A stretch of 64,000 nucleotides of DNA. It comes from Pseudomonadota bacterium. Its GTDB lineage: Bacteria > Pseudomonadota > Gammaproteobacteria > Steroidobacterales > Steroidobacteraceae. Shown here in pieces: positions 1 to 8,041 of this stretch (positions within the stretch are counted from its first letter, which is position 1; each line of letters begins with the position of its first letter). The stretch covers positions 12,191 to 76,190 of the forward strand of contig JAEWBG010000057.1 of the NCBI GenBank assembly GCA_023391335.1. The letters are read 5' to 3'. The notes below the pieces were generated by a model. The model ran no database searches. It was not told where the DNA came from and was given only the letters and a program-made list of their open reading frames with translations. Position numbers and translations under genes: made by a program.

Positions 1-122
1 TCCACACCCAAGTTATCGATCGGCTGCCATACGCCCGCGAAGTCGCGCCAAACGAGCCCGATGATTCCGAGGAACACGGCGGATAGTCCGTATGTGACTC
101 TGCCAAGGCTAACTGTTTGCAT
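1..122 (-). CDS. DoxX-like small membrane protein, N-terminal fragment
   Basis: A minus-strand reading frame starts with ATG at 122 and runs off the left edge. It is preceded by a purine-rich stretch (GAGATGAAG) that can serve as a ribosome binding site. The forty visible residues begin MQTVSLGRVTYGLSAVFLGI and continue with an IGLVW stretch, which reads as a first membrane helix followed by an aromatic loop. This resembles the start of DoxX/SURF4-type inner-membrane proteins. The family call is by resemblance only. The gene lies just downstream of the LysR gene on the same strand, with about 70 bp between them. Confidence 0.5.
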   Translation of the reverse strand, partial: MQTVSLGRVTYGLSAVFLGIIGLVWRDFAGVWQPIDNLGV

Positions 123-192
123 CACTTCATCTCTTGATGTTTTTGGAGATCGAAAAAGATTGCCCCGGCACCTCGCCGGACTTATGTGCAAC

Positions 193-1101
193 TCACCTGT
201 CGGTCGGCAGCGCCGCAACGCGCTTCAACTCAAGTGCCATGTGATCGATCAGCAGGCGTACGCGTGCTGATGCATGGCGACCCTCCTGATGAACGATGTT
301 GATGGGAACGGACGGCAGAGCGTAAGGCTCGAGAAGGAGCTTCAATCGACCTCGAGCGACATGCTCCGCCACCTGATAAGACAGCAAGCGCGTGATGGCA
401 AATCCGGCGAGAGCCGCTTCAAGCGCGGCCTCGTTGCTCGTCACGATGAGTCTTGGATTGATCGGGACTGTGGCAGTCTGGTCTTGATGCATGAATCGCC
501 AATCCGTACTGGATCCGACTCCGGTAGCTGCAATCAACTGATGCGAGCGTAGCTCATCAAGCGTTTTTGGCGTGCCGCGATTGCGAAGGTATGAAGGCGA
601 GGCGCACACGACCGGGCGGACGTGCCCAACCCGAATTGCATTCATTGAAGAGTCGGCCAGCTCGCCGATGCGCACGCCAACGTCCACGCCTTCATCCAGA
701 AGATTCACCACTCGATCCAGAAACAGCGCGGAGATCTCGACTTCCGGATGACGGCGCAGGAAGTCCAGCACTAAGGGCAACACGAACATCTTGCCGTACA
801 GCACCGGCGCGGTGATCGTGATGCGCCCCCGCACCTGCGTCTGCAATCCGCCGACCGTTTCCTCTGCTTCCGAGACTTGAACCAGGATACGCCGAGCATC
901 CATGAGGTAACGCTCTCCAGCACTCGTAAGCGCCACCTTGCGAGTCGTGCGTCTTAACAGCTTCGCACCCAACGTTCGTTCCAGCGCTGCAATTGCCCGC
1001 GTGATCGCCGGTGCAGACATCCGCACGCGACGAGCGCCCGCGGCAAATCCACCCTCTTCTGCCACCGCGACGAAAGCGGCCATGAGCTTCAGCTTGTCCA
1101 T
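193..1101 (-). CDS. LysR-family transcriptional regulator
   Basis: This is a 302-residue protein of usual LysR length. An N-terminal winged helix-turn-helix (about residues 1-60, with the typical AFVAVAEEGGFAAGARR start and a TRAIAALERTLGAKLLRRTTR recognition/wing region) is followed by a periplasmic-binding-protein-like effector domain (about 90-295). The sequence resembles the large group of LysR proteins that control a divergent oxidoreductase operon. It is transcribed away from the AhpD-like gene at 1210, and the 108 bp between them hold a short perfect palindrome, so it probably represses or activates that operon and itself. The effector is unknown. Confidence 0.93.
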   Translation of the reverse strand: MDKLKLMAAFVAVAEEGGFAAGARRVRMSAPAITRAIAALERTLGAKLLRRTTRKVALTSAGERYLMDARRILVQVSEAEETVGGLQTQVRGRITITAPVLYGKMFVLPLVLDFLRRHPEVEISALFLDRVVNLLDEGVDVGVRIGELADSSMNAIRVGHVRPVVCASPSYLRNRGTPKTLDELRSHQLIAATGVGSSTDWRFMHQDQTATVPINPRLIVTSNEAALEAALAGFAITRLLSYQVAEHVARGRLKLLLEPYALPSVPINIVHQEGRHASARVRLLIDHMALELKRVAALPTDR

Positions 1102-1107
1102 CGATTA

Positions 1108-1122
1108 TTCCAGACCCTGGAA
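1108..1122. promoter_or_regulatory. Candidate LysR operator palindrome
   Basis: TTCCAG and CTGGAA form a perfect inverted repeat around a three-base centre (ACC). It begins 7 bp upstream of the LysR start and lies about 90 bp upstream of the divergent AhpD-like gene. LysR proteins commonly bind interrupted dyads in such divergent promoters. Binding by this regulator is inferred from position. Confidence 0.45.
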
Positions 1123-1209
1123 GAATCTATTGTCCGCGGCGCGTCTATGCAGCTCAAGGCGGGAAGCAAACAATTCGACTCGTTCACTCACAGACACACC
1201 GAGGTTCAA

Positions 1210-1755
1210 ATGAGTCGTATCTATGTAGTCAAGAATGAGAACGCCAGTCCCGAGCAGCAAGCCGTGTTTCAGGACATCCGCGCTCAATTTGGTTTGGTCC
1301 CCAACTTTTTGCGTGTGCTGGCGAATTCGCCGGCGGCGGCGAAAGCATTTCTGGGTTTGTATGCCAATGCAAATCAGGGCGTGCTCGATCCGCAAACACG
1401 GGAGCGCATCGCTCTTGCATTGGCTCAGCAGAACTCTTGCGAGTACTGCCTCTCCGCGCACGCGGCGCTAGGCGCAGGCGCCGGTCTCGACGACGCAGAG
1501 ATGTCCGCGAATCGTGCTGGAAGCAGTCGTGACGAGAAGGCGGCCGCTGCGATCAAGTTTGCGCGCGCCCTCGTAGCACACACCGGAGAGGTGACCACTG
1601 CTGAAGTGATGGAAGTGCGCAATGCGGGTTACACCGATGCCGAATTGGTGGAGATCATCGTGCACGTGGGTATCAATCTGCTGACGAACATTCTCGGCAA
1701 GGCCAGCCGCGTCGCCATCGACTTTCCGAAAGTCGAACTCAAGCAGGCGGTCTGA
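1210..1755 (+). CDS. Carboxymuconolactone decarboxylase/AhpD-like protein
   Basis: A 181-residue protein of the carboxymuconolactone decarboxylase family with the AhpD-type active site Cys77-x-x-Cys80 and His84 (CEYCLSAH). This arrangement supports peroxidase or disulfide-reductase chemistry rather than true decarboxylation. The start at 1210 is chosen because the family's N-terminus (MSRIYVVKNE) begins there; an in-frame ATG at 1147 would add 21 unrelated residues. It is the first gene of a three-gene operon with the oxidoreductase at 1776 (20 bp gap) and the NTF2-like gene at 3326. The operon is divergent from the LysR gene, which probably controls it. Confidence 0.9.
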   Translation: MSRIYVVKNENASPEQQAVFQDIRAQFGLVPNFLRVLANSPAAAKAFLGLYANANQGVLDPQTRERIALALAQQNSCEYCLSAHAALGAGAGLDDAEMSANRAGSSRDEKAAAAIKFARALVAHTGEVTTAEVMEVRNAGYTDAELVEIIVHVGINLLTNILGKASRVAIDFPKVELKQAV

Positions 1756-1775
1756 TCAACCATCCGGGGAAACCT

Positions 1776-3311
1776 ATGCCTCGCGCCTTCGCCAACATTG
1801 CCTTCACCGACAGCGTCAAAGCTGCGCAGGAACGCTATGGAAGTCGCGAGGCAAACTCCGCCTTCGAACTAAGCCCGGACGCTCGCAACGAGCTCACCGC
1901 GCGTGAGACTGAGTTCATTCAGGCACGGGATAGCTTTTATCAGGCGACCGTGTCCGAATCCGGTTGGCCGTATGTGCAACATCGCGGCGGCGCTGCGGGC
2001 TTCCTGAGGGTGCTGAATTCGCGAACCATTGGTTACGCGGATTTCTATGGCAACGCGCAGTACATCAGTGTTGGCAATCTGGCGGCCGATGATCGTATAT
2101 CGATCATTCTGATGGACTATCCGAATCGTCGGCGCTTGAAGATCTGGGGCCGGGCGCAGGTCGTTGATGAGGGCGAAGCGCCGGAGCTGATTGCGCAGCT
2201 GGAAGTCCCGCGTTATCGAGCAATCGTTGAGCGAGCTGTGATCGTGCACGTAGAGGCGTTTGACTGGAATTGCCCTCAACACATCACACCGCGTTACACG
2301 AAAGAGGAAACGGAGCGCATCGTGGCGACGCGGACGGACGTTCGTCCGACTCAACTGGAGATCGGCGACGGTCCATTGCCTTTATCCATCGTCGCGATAC
2401 GACAACTCACACCGGTGATCCGATCGTACGAGTTGGCGCATCGGGACGGCGAGAATCTGCCGTCCGTCGTTGCGGGCGCTCACTTGCGCATTCCAGTGCA
2501 ACTATCCGGGGCACATCTGACTCACCGGCACTACTCGATCGTGCGCGCCAGCTCTGACACGTACGAGATCGCCGTTCTCAGAGGCGAGAGCGGCAGCGGT
2601 TCTTCTTTCATCCATGAGCACTTCAATCTTGGAACGGTGGTCCACACGGATCAGCCCACGACATTCTTTTCGCTGGATGAAACCAACGCACCCGCTGTCT
2701 TGCTCGCCGCGGGCATCGGAATCACTCCCCTGCTGGCAATGGCCGAGGCTCTGAAAGCGCAGAATCGTGCCTATCGGATGCACTACGCGGCGCGTTCACC
2801 TGAGTCGATGGCTTATCGAAACGAGGTTCGACGAGACCATGGCCCGGCGCTTACAACGTACTTCACTAATCGTCGCGAGCGCATCTCATTTGAACAGGTA
2901 CTCTCCTGCGCGGGTGACAGCACGGTGTTCTACGCATGTGGACCAATGCGATTCATCGATGATCTGCTCGCGACAGCCGATCGCCTCGGTATCGCCCGCG
3001 ACCGCATTCGCCTCGAGCGGTTCGATGTCTCGGCACGCCCTGATGATCGTCCGTTTGTCGTCCAGCTGAGATCCGGCACCGCCTTCACTGTGCCGTCGAG
3101 CTCTACCATTCTCCTAGAGGCTCGCAAGCATGGGATCCATGTTCCTTCCGATTGTCAGGTCGGGGTGTGCGGAAGCTGCGCTACGCGAGCTCTGTCAGGG
3201 AGTCCGGACCATCGCGATCAGGTACTCACGCGTCAGGAGCGCGATCAACAGAATCTAATGTGCGTCTGCGTATCGCGCTCGTATTCGGAATCACTCGTAC
3301 TCGATCTATGA
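1776..3311 (+). CDS. Fused PNPOx-like / FAD-NAD(P) reductase / 2Fe-2S ferredoxin oxidoreductase
   Basis: A 511-residue multidomain cytoplasmic oxidoreductase. Residues about 30-190 resemble pyridoxamine 5'-phosphate oxidase-like FMN-binding barrels. Residues about 205-420 are a ferredoxin-reductase module with a nucleotide-binding segment (LLAAGIGITPLLAMAEAL) and a YACGP motif. The C-terminus is a plant-type ferredoxin with ligands Cys460, Cys465, Cys468 and Cys496. Such fusions carry electrons from NAD(P)H through flavin to the iron-sulfur centre; the substrate is unknown. It follows the AhpD-like gene closely, and its TGA overlaps an ATG at 3308, but the better ribosome site belongs to the ATG at 3326. 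Confidence 0.88.
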   Translation: MPRAFANIAFTDSVKAAQERYGSREANSAFELSPDARNELTARETEFIQARDSFYQATVSESGWPYVQHRGGAAGFLRVLNSRTIGYADFYGNAQYISVGNLAADDRISIILMDYPNRRRLKIWGRAQVVDEGEAPELIAQLEVPRYRAIVERAVIVHVEAFDWNCPQHITPRYTKEETERIVATRTDVRPTQLEIGDGPLPLSIVAIRQLTPVIRSYELAHRDGENLPSVVAGAHLRIPVQLSGAHLTHRHYSIVRASSDTYEIAVLRGESGSGSSFIHEHFNLGTVVHTDQPTTFFSLDETNAPAVLLAAGIGITPLLAMAEALKAQNRAYRMHYAARSPESMAYRNEVRRDHGPALTTYFTNRRERISFEQVLSCAGDSTVFYACGPMRFIDDLLATADRLGIARDRIRLERFDVSARPDDRPFVVQLRSGTAFTVPSSSTILLEARKHGIHVPSDCQVGVCGSCATRALSGSPDHRDQVLTRQERDQQNLMCVCVSRSYSESLVLDL

Positions 3312-3325
3312 CTGAGGAGTTGGCC

Positions 3326-3793
3326 ATGACCCCACGCGTACCCCTGCCGCCGTTTGATCACGCGACTGCCACTCAGAAGGTTCGCGCCGCCGAAGATGCT
3401 TGGAACACGCGAGATCCAGATCGCGTCACACTTGCTTACAGCCTCGACAGCAAATGGCGCAATCGCACGGAGTTCCTGTCGGGTCACGATGAGATTCGCA
3501 ACTTCCTGCGGCGCAAGTGGGCTCGCGAACTCGACTATCGCTTGATCAAAGAGCTGTGGGCATTCACGGCCAACCGCATCGCCGTGCGCTTCGCGTATGA
3601 GTGGCACGACGACTCGGGCAATTGGTTTCGCTCGTACGGCAATGAGAATTGGGAGTTCGATGCGCTTGGCTACATGCGACTGCGCATTGCCAGCATCAAC
3701 GATTCACCCATCACCGCCGCCGATCGGTTGTTCCACTGGCCAGCGGGCCGCCGGCCAGATGATCACCCCGGATTGAGCAGCTTAGGTCTTTGA
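3326..3793 (+). CDS. NTF2-like protein, DUF1348 family
   Basis: A 155-residue cone-barrel protein of the nuclear transport factor 2 superfamily, DUF1348 type (AWNTRDPDRV, SKWRNR, NENWEFD). Family members are small soluble proteins without a proven reaction. The start at 3326 is preceded by GAGGAG six bases upstream. An earlier in-frame ATG at 3308 overlaps the stop of the preceding gene and lacks such a site. It is the last gene of the LysR-linked operon. Confidence 0.88.
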   Translation: MTPRVPLPPFDHATATQKVRAAEDAWNTRDPDRVTLAYSLDSKWRNRTEFLSGHDEIRNFLRRKWARELDYRLIKELWAFTANRIAVRFAYEWHDDSGNWFRSYGNENWEFDALGYMRLRIASINDSPITAADRLFHWPAGRRPDDHPGLSSLGL

Positions 3794-4174
3794 AGAATGC
3801 CGTGAATCTGAGCTGCGCTCACGGCTGAAGACGCGCAGAGCAGCAGCTTGTGTTACGTCCCCAGCGACGACATCGTCGAATATCTCGGTGAGGCGTTCAG
3901 CTCGCTCACGCCTCATGGATCTGTTTTCGTAGGTTGTTCAATCGACTCGCACGATGTGCCCGATGGCCGTGGCCTCGCTTCCTCCCGTGTTCCCCGCGTA
4001 CATCCTTCTTTCTCCGTGATCCCCGTGATCCTCGTGATCTCCGTGTCCTCCGTGTGAAACCTTCTGTTCTTCAAGCGCGTCCGAACGCTCGCGATACCGC
4101 AAATGACATCGCACGGCGGTAGCTCCGTAATGTCGCCGAGTGTTAGCTTCTCGAAACGCAAGGGGGACTGTTCA
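3794..4174. repeat. Intergenic stretch with CCGTG-type repeat
   Basis: No gene is credible here. Bases about 4010-4058 hold an imperfect tandem of the nine-to-ten-base word tccgtgatc/ctccgtgtc ending in gtgtgaaacc. This is the first occurrence of a repeat family that recurs in most large gaps of the window. The open frames crossing this stretch are translations of the repeat. Confidence 0.6.
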
Positions 4175-5326
4175 ATGCGAATGAAGATTGCAGCCGCATG
4201 CGGCTTGGCATTAGCTGCTTTGGTGACGAGCGTCGATCAGGCTGCGGTTGCTGAAGGAGTCAAACCGACGAATCGACAAGAAGCGGTTGGAATCGTGCAG
4301 GAGTTGCGTCGGATCGTGGTGCCCGATGGTGTCGAGCGCAATGAGACCGTTCGCATCGGCGGGATCGACCAATTCATCAGTATGCGTGGGGTCGACAAAC
4401 GCAATCCGATACTGCTCATCATTCATGGCGGGCCGGGCTTTCCGACCACACCGATGGCATGGTGGGCGACACGCGGATTGGAAGAATATTTCACCGTCGT
4501 GCATTGGGATCAGCGCGGATCGGGCAAGACCTATCTCCTGAACGATCCGAAAGTCGTTGCGCCCACGATGAAACCTAAGCGATTCGTGGATGACACGGAA
4601 GAGCTCGTCGCTTGGCTGCGCAAAGACATGCACAAGCAAAAGGTGTTCGTCCTCGGCACATCCTGGGGAAGCTACGTCGGGCTCGAGTTCGCGCGGCGGC
4701 GTCCCGAGTGGCTACATGCCTATATCGGCATGGGCCAGGCGGTGGATTGTCCTGAGAGCGAGCGACGCGGATACGCCTATGCACTGGAAGCGGCGCGAAA
4801 GGCCGGAAACAAAGAAGCCATTACCGAGCTGGAATCGATTGCTCCATACGCGGCGCCTGGCGATTCGATTCCGCTCGAGAAGATCAGAATCGAGCGCAAG
4901 TGGTCCGACTTCTTCGGCGGCGTGATGGCGTATCGCACGCATCAGATCGACGGCATGGTCGTAGGTCTCTCGCCTGATTATTCAGACGAAGAGGCTCGCC
5001 ACGTATTCGACGGTAACGGGTTCTCGCAAGACTTTCTGTTGAGCTTTGTCCTGGGCGTCAACCTGAGTCAGGTGACGAAGCTCGACTGCCCGCTAGTCAT
5101 CTTGGCCGGGCGCCACGACCGTACGGTGAATGCACAAGTTGCCCATGAGTGGTTCGAACGCGTCAAGGCACCTTCGAAGCGCTTCGTTTGGTTCGAGCAT
5201 TCGGCACATGAAATCTTCACGGAGGAAACCGGCAAGCTGCTTGTGACGCTCGTATCGCAAGTGCGCCCGATCGCGGCAGCTGCAAATGACGTTGCGCCGG
5301 AGGCTTCGGCGCCCGAGGGTCAATGA
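4175..5326 (+). CDS. Exported alpha/beta hydrolase (proline iminopeptidase-like)
   Basis: A 383-residue hydrolase with an N-terminal signal peptide (MRMKIAAACGLALAALVTSV). The oxyanion motif HGGPG is at 84-88, the nucleophile Ser163 sits in GTSWGS, the acid is in GRHDRTV and the histidine in EHSAHE. These are the marks of S33-type aminopeptidases and related esterases. The start at 4175 fits the signal peptide and is preceded by AGGGGG; upstream in-frame ATG codons add unlikely sequence. It appears monocistronic. The substrate is probably a short peptide or an ester in the periplasm. Confidence 0.88.
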   Translation: MRMKIAAACGLALAALVTSVDQAAVAEGVKPTNRQEAVGIVQELRRIVVPDGVERNETVRIGGIDQFISMRGVDKRNPILLIIHGGPGFPTTPMAWWATRGLEEYFTVVHWDQRGSGKTYLLNDPKVVAPTMKPKRFVDDTEELVAWLRKDMHKQKVFVLGTSWGSYVGLEFARRRPEWLHAYIGMGQAVDCPESERRGYAYALEAARKAGNKEAITELESIAPYAAPGDSIPLEKIRIERKWSDFFGGVMAYRTHQIDGMVVGLSPDYSDEEARHVFDGNGFSQDFLLSFVLGVNLSQVTKLDCPLVILAGRHDRTVNAQVAHEWFERVKAPSKRFVWFEHSAHEIFTEETGKLLVTLVSQVRPIAAAANDVAPEASAPEGQ

Positions 5327-5447
5327 GCTTGGATTATTGCGAATCGAGCAGATCGAGTTGACGGTTATTTGGTTCGGTTCGCATTTGGGGCGCCGCCAAC
5401 GTGTGCGGCACCAGTGACGACATTCCCCCTCTCCCGAACTTCGTTCG

Positions 5448-5471
5448 ACCTCCCCCGCAAGGGGGGGAGGT
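5448..5471. repeat. C-rich dispersed hairpin
   Basis: ACCTCCCCC and GGGGGAGGT form a hairpin around a GCAAGG centre, preceded by ccctctcccgaacttcgttcg. A similar but diverged C-rich hairpin occurs near 19730-19752, with related words near 12220-12255 and 43380-43430. It lies between two genes that converge on this gap and might end transcription from both sides. No T-tract follows. Confidence 0.5.
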
Positions 5472-5544
5472 TGACTCTTTCACGAGATGGTTCGACCTCA
5501 TCAAGCGAGGATTCGCACTGGCGCCACGGCCAGCATTCAACACA

Positions 5545-5877
5545 TCAAGACATCTCTCCGAGGGGCCAGACTTCGACGACACCATGCGCGACGGCGCATG
5601 GCGTATGAGAGACAAGCTCGATCGCTTCTTCCAGGTTATTCGCCTCGATCACCGCGAACCCGGCAATCGGCAACTCGCTGCGCATGAATGAACCGGCAGT
5701 CGTCTGCGCATCTGCGTTGTCGTGATTGCGAACTTGAACCGGAGCGCCCGCGATGCCGATCAAAGCACCGCGCGCTTTCAACTGCGCATCATGCGCGTGC
5801 GCGGCGTTGCGTACCGCGGGGTCAGTTCGCTTATAGCCTTCTTCGTCTCCGTAACCGATGGTGATGAATTTGGGCAT
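5545..5877 (-). CDS. YCII-family (DGPF) protein
   Basis: A 110-residue protein of the YciI/DGPF-type ferredoxin-like fold. It has the usual N-terminal beta strand (MPKFITIGYGDE), a central gly/ala-rich loop (ARGALIGIAGA), the PIAGFAVIEANNLEEAIEL segment with the AGFAVIEA strand, and the C-terminal VEVWPL strand. Family members often accompany ECF sigma factors or act as small dehydrogenases; no such partner is adjacent here. The function is not established. Confidence 0.87.
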   Translation of the reverse strand: MPKFITIGYGDEEGYKRTDPAVRNAAHAHDAQLKARGALIGIAGAPVQVRNHDNADAQTTAGSFMRSELPIAGFAVIEANNLEEAIELVSHTPCAVAHGVVEVWPLGEMS

Positions 5878-5914
5878 GGTTTCACCTCACATGCACTTGA
5901 TTGAGAAACTAGAA

Positions 5915-6005
5915 AAGAAATTCTCCACGGAGATCACAGAGAACACGGAGAGAAGATCAATTTGATTTCCTTCTCTGCTCCGTGCCCTCCGCGTTCTCCG
6001 TGGAA
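5915..6005. repeat. Inverted pair of CCGTG-type repeats
   Basis: The left part reads ttctccacggagatcacaga and on to acacggagag; the right part reads gctccgtgccctccgcgttc and on to tccgtggaaa. These are inverted versions of the same repeat word separated by about 20 bp, so the gap between the YCII and SRPBCC genes can fold into a long imperfect hairpin. Confidence 0.55.
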
Positions 6006-6021
6006 ATTATCTTCCGATTGC

Positions 6022-6435
6022 TCAGCGCGATTGACGCGCCTCGGTATAGCGAGCGAAGTTGTTCAGAATCGCCTGCCACCCTTGTTGCTGCTGTTCGATC
6101 GAGTGCGTCGGCTCGCTATCGAACGTGACGCGAACGAGCACACCCTTCGCATTCTTCTTGAATTCGACGGATGCCTTCCGATCGCCGAACGAATACTCGA
6201 TGAGTTCGTTCTTAACGACGGCCGTATACGTGCCGGCGAAATCGAATCCCATGCTGCCGTCCTTCGCCTCCATGCGCGACGAGAAATTGCCGCCGACTCG
6301 CAAATCCACGGAGGCAGCGGTGGTGTGCCAATCATCGGACGCTGCATTCCACTGCTTGATGTCTTCGGGCGTGGTGTAGGTACGCCAGACGGTATCCAGA
6401 GGCGCGGCGACGACGGTTTCGACTGTGATTTTCAT
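6022..6435 (-). CDS. SRPBCC/AHSA1-family protein
   Basis: A 137-residue START/Bet v1-like protein of the activator-of-Hsp90-ATPase-homologue group (MKITVETVVAAPLDTVWRTY start, YTTPEDIKQWNAASDDWHT, GWQAILNNFARY C-terminal helix). These proteins bind hydrophobic ligands; in bacteria the ligand is rarely known. Length and both ends match the family. It lies about 145 bp upstream of the YCII gene on the same strand, separated by the inverted repeat, so the two may or may not be co-transcribed. Confidence 0.9.
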   Translation of the reverse strand: MKITVETVVAAPLDTVWRTYTTPEDIKQWNAASDDWHTTAASVDLRVGGNFSSRMEAKDGSMGFDFAGTYTAVVKNELIEYSFGDRKASVEFKKNAKGVLVRVTFDSEPTHSIEQQQQGWQAILNNFARYTEARQSR

Positions 6436-7124
6436 GATGAATGCTCCTCTTCGATCTTTCAGACTTGGCCCGTGCGGGCATTCCTATCTAAGACGTATGT
6501 GCTATCGCGATTCCGACACCGGCGAACGAATGCCTTTGCTTGGGTGACTACTGACTTGTGACTAGAGACTAGCAAGAATGGATTTTTTACTCCGCGTCCC
6601 CGAGTCCCCGCGGAGATCCTTTCTTGTTCTTAATGACTCCGTAATCTCAATGTCTCTCGAGTGACTAGTGACTCGTGACTAGCAAACACGGGCTCACCCC
6701 GTGTTCCCGATGTTCCCCGTGGAGTTTATAAGTTGCGAAGCCGCCCACAGATAGGCACCCGCCTTCGCGGGTGCGACGGCGGCGGCTTTGAACTCTGTGC
6801 GCTCTGTGAGCTCTGTGTGAAATCTTCCGGTCTTCGGCTGTCGGTTGGCAGTTGGTGGTCAGAACCCGCCTGCGCCGGTGCGGCGGCGGCTTTGAACTCT
6901 GCGCTATGTATTGCGTCCGACCCTCCGTGTTCTCCGTGTCCTCCGTGTCCTCCGTGTCCTCCGTGTCCTCCGTGTCCTCCGTGGAAATCATCTTCTTTCC
7001 TCGTCTTACCCCCGTGTCCTCCGTGTGAAATCTTGTTGCCTTTGTCTTGCCTCGGAGCTCAGCTGGAACAAGGAAGCCGCTTAAGAGTTGATGCGGCTGC
7101 CCTCTTGCAGCGAGATCGTCACAA
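6436..7124. repeat. Repeat-filled intergenic region (CCGTG and GTGACTAG families)
   Basis: No gene is credible. The stretch holds GTGACTAG-type words at 6547-6575 and 6660-6690 and CCGTG-type words at 6580-6620, 6695-6725 and 6795-6830. A near-perfect tandem of the nine-base word tccgtgtcc/tcctccgtg runs over about 6925-6985. Between them lie two copies of a gcgggtgcgacggcggcgg-like word, at about 6768-6790 and 6865-6890. Open frames on both strands encode repetitive ED/T/H/R strings and are artefacts. Confidence 0.65.
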
Positions 7125-7409
7125 ATGTTTGCTGAAATTTACTGCATCCAAGCGAACACCGCGCGGCGGTGGGGGCATTTAGTGCAGTCGGCATTGAATT
7201 TCGAATTTGGCGAATGGCCGGAAGACGCCAGCGCATCGCCGTGGGCGGAATGGAAGCGCGGAGTGGTGGCCGCGATTCAGGAGTTGCTCAAAGACTCGCT
7301 GGCCGGCGTGTCGGAAGACGATGTGGATTGGGATGCATGGCGGCATCTCTACGAGACCGGGCACTCGCCCGAAGCCGCGGTTAACAAGGCATTTCTTGTC
7401 GATGCCTGA
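7125..7409 (+). CDS. Small acidic protein of unknown function
   Basis: A 94-residue soluble protein without signal peptide or membrane segment. It has several tryptophans in acidic contexts (FGEWPEDASASPWAEW, DVDWDAWRHLY) and a likely C-terminal helix. I do not recognise the family. The composition looks like real coding sequence, unlike the repeats just upstream. It converges on the peroxiredoxin gene, with 38 bp between the stops. It could belong to a lineage-specific family. Confidence 0.65.
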   Translation: MFAEIYCIQANTARRWGHLVQSALNFEFGEWPEDASASPWAEWKRGVVAAIQELLKDSLAGVSEDDVDWDAWRHLYETGHSPEAAVNKAFLVDA

Positions 7410-7447
7410 ACTGGCCGCAGCTCAGGGCCGCGGCCAGTTGAATCGAG

Positions 7448-8041
7448 TTACTTCTTCGCGCCGCTGAGCTTCTGCACAGCCGCGAGTGCCTCATTCACGT
7501 TATCGACCGGACTTACGCCGCCCACAGTCGCGGCAATGGTGCCGTCCTTATTAACGATGAACGTCGTGCGCTCGGCGAACCCGTGCTTGATCTGAACGCC
7601 GCGGGTGTCTTTGGCTGCCGGGTTCGCGTCGCCGACTTTCAGTCCGTAAGACTTCGCGATGGATCCATCTGCATCCGAGGCCACCGGAATCTTGCCGGCG
7701 CAATACTCAGGATCGCTCGAGAAATCCTTCAAGCGCCCGATGTCATCGAGCGAGACGCCAACGATGCTGGCGCCGGCCGCTGCGAACTGGTCGGTCTTGG
7801 TGGAAAACGTGTGTGCCTGCAGGTTGCAGCCGCCGGTATACGCCGAAGGATAAAAGTACACGACGACCGGCCCCTTCTTGAGATTGTCGGCAAGTGAATA
7901 AGTGAACTCCTTGCCATTGAGCGCTGCCTTGGCGGAAAAGTCGGGGGCCTTCACACCGGTCTCCAGAGCTGCATATGCGCCCAACGCGGCGACCACACCG
8001 ATTGCTCCCCCGAGCCAACTCAAAACCACCTTCGTTTTCAT
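7448..8041 (-). CDS. Exported peroxiredoxin (BCP/AhpC-TSA type)
   Basis: A 197-residue thiol peroxidase. The N-terminal hydrophobic stretch (about residues 5-25) is a signal peptide or anchor, so it acts in the periplasm. The thioredoxin-fold domain carries the peroxidatic Cys72 in PSAYTGGC and a second cysteine, Cys114 (PEYC), that may resolve the disulfide. The sequence resembles BCP/PrxQ proteins except that the usual TPGCT is TGGCN. Alone in its transcription unit; its 5' side faces a repeat-filled gap. Confidence 0.9.
   Translation of the reverse strand: MKTKVVLSWLGGAIGVVAALGAYAALETGVKAPDFSAKAALNGKEFTYSLADNLKKGPVVVYFYPSAYTGGCNLQAHTFSTKTDQFAAAGASIVGVSLDDIGRLKDFSSDPEYCAGKIPVASDADGSIAKSYGLKVGDANPAAKDTRGVQIKHGFAERTTFIVNKDGTIAATVGGVSPVDNVNEALAAVQKLSGAKK

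Noticed and set aside
6665..6991. Minus-strand frame rich in EDT
   Set aside because: It is the translation of the tandem nine-base CCGTG repeat.
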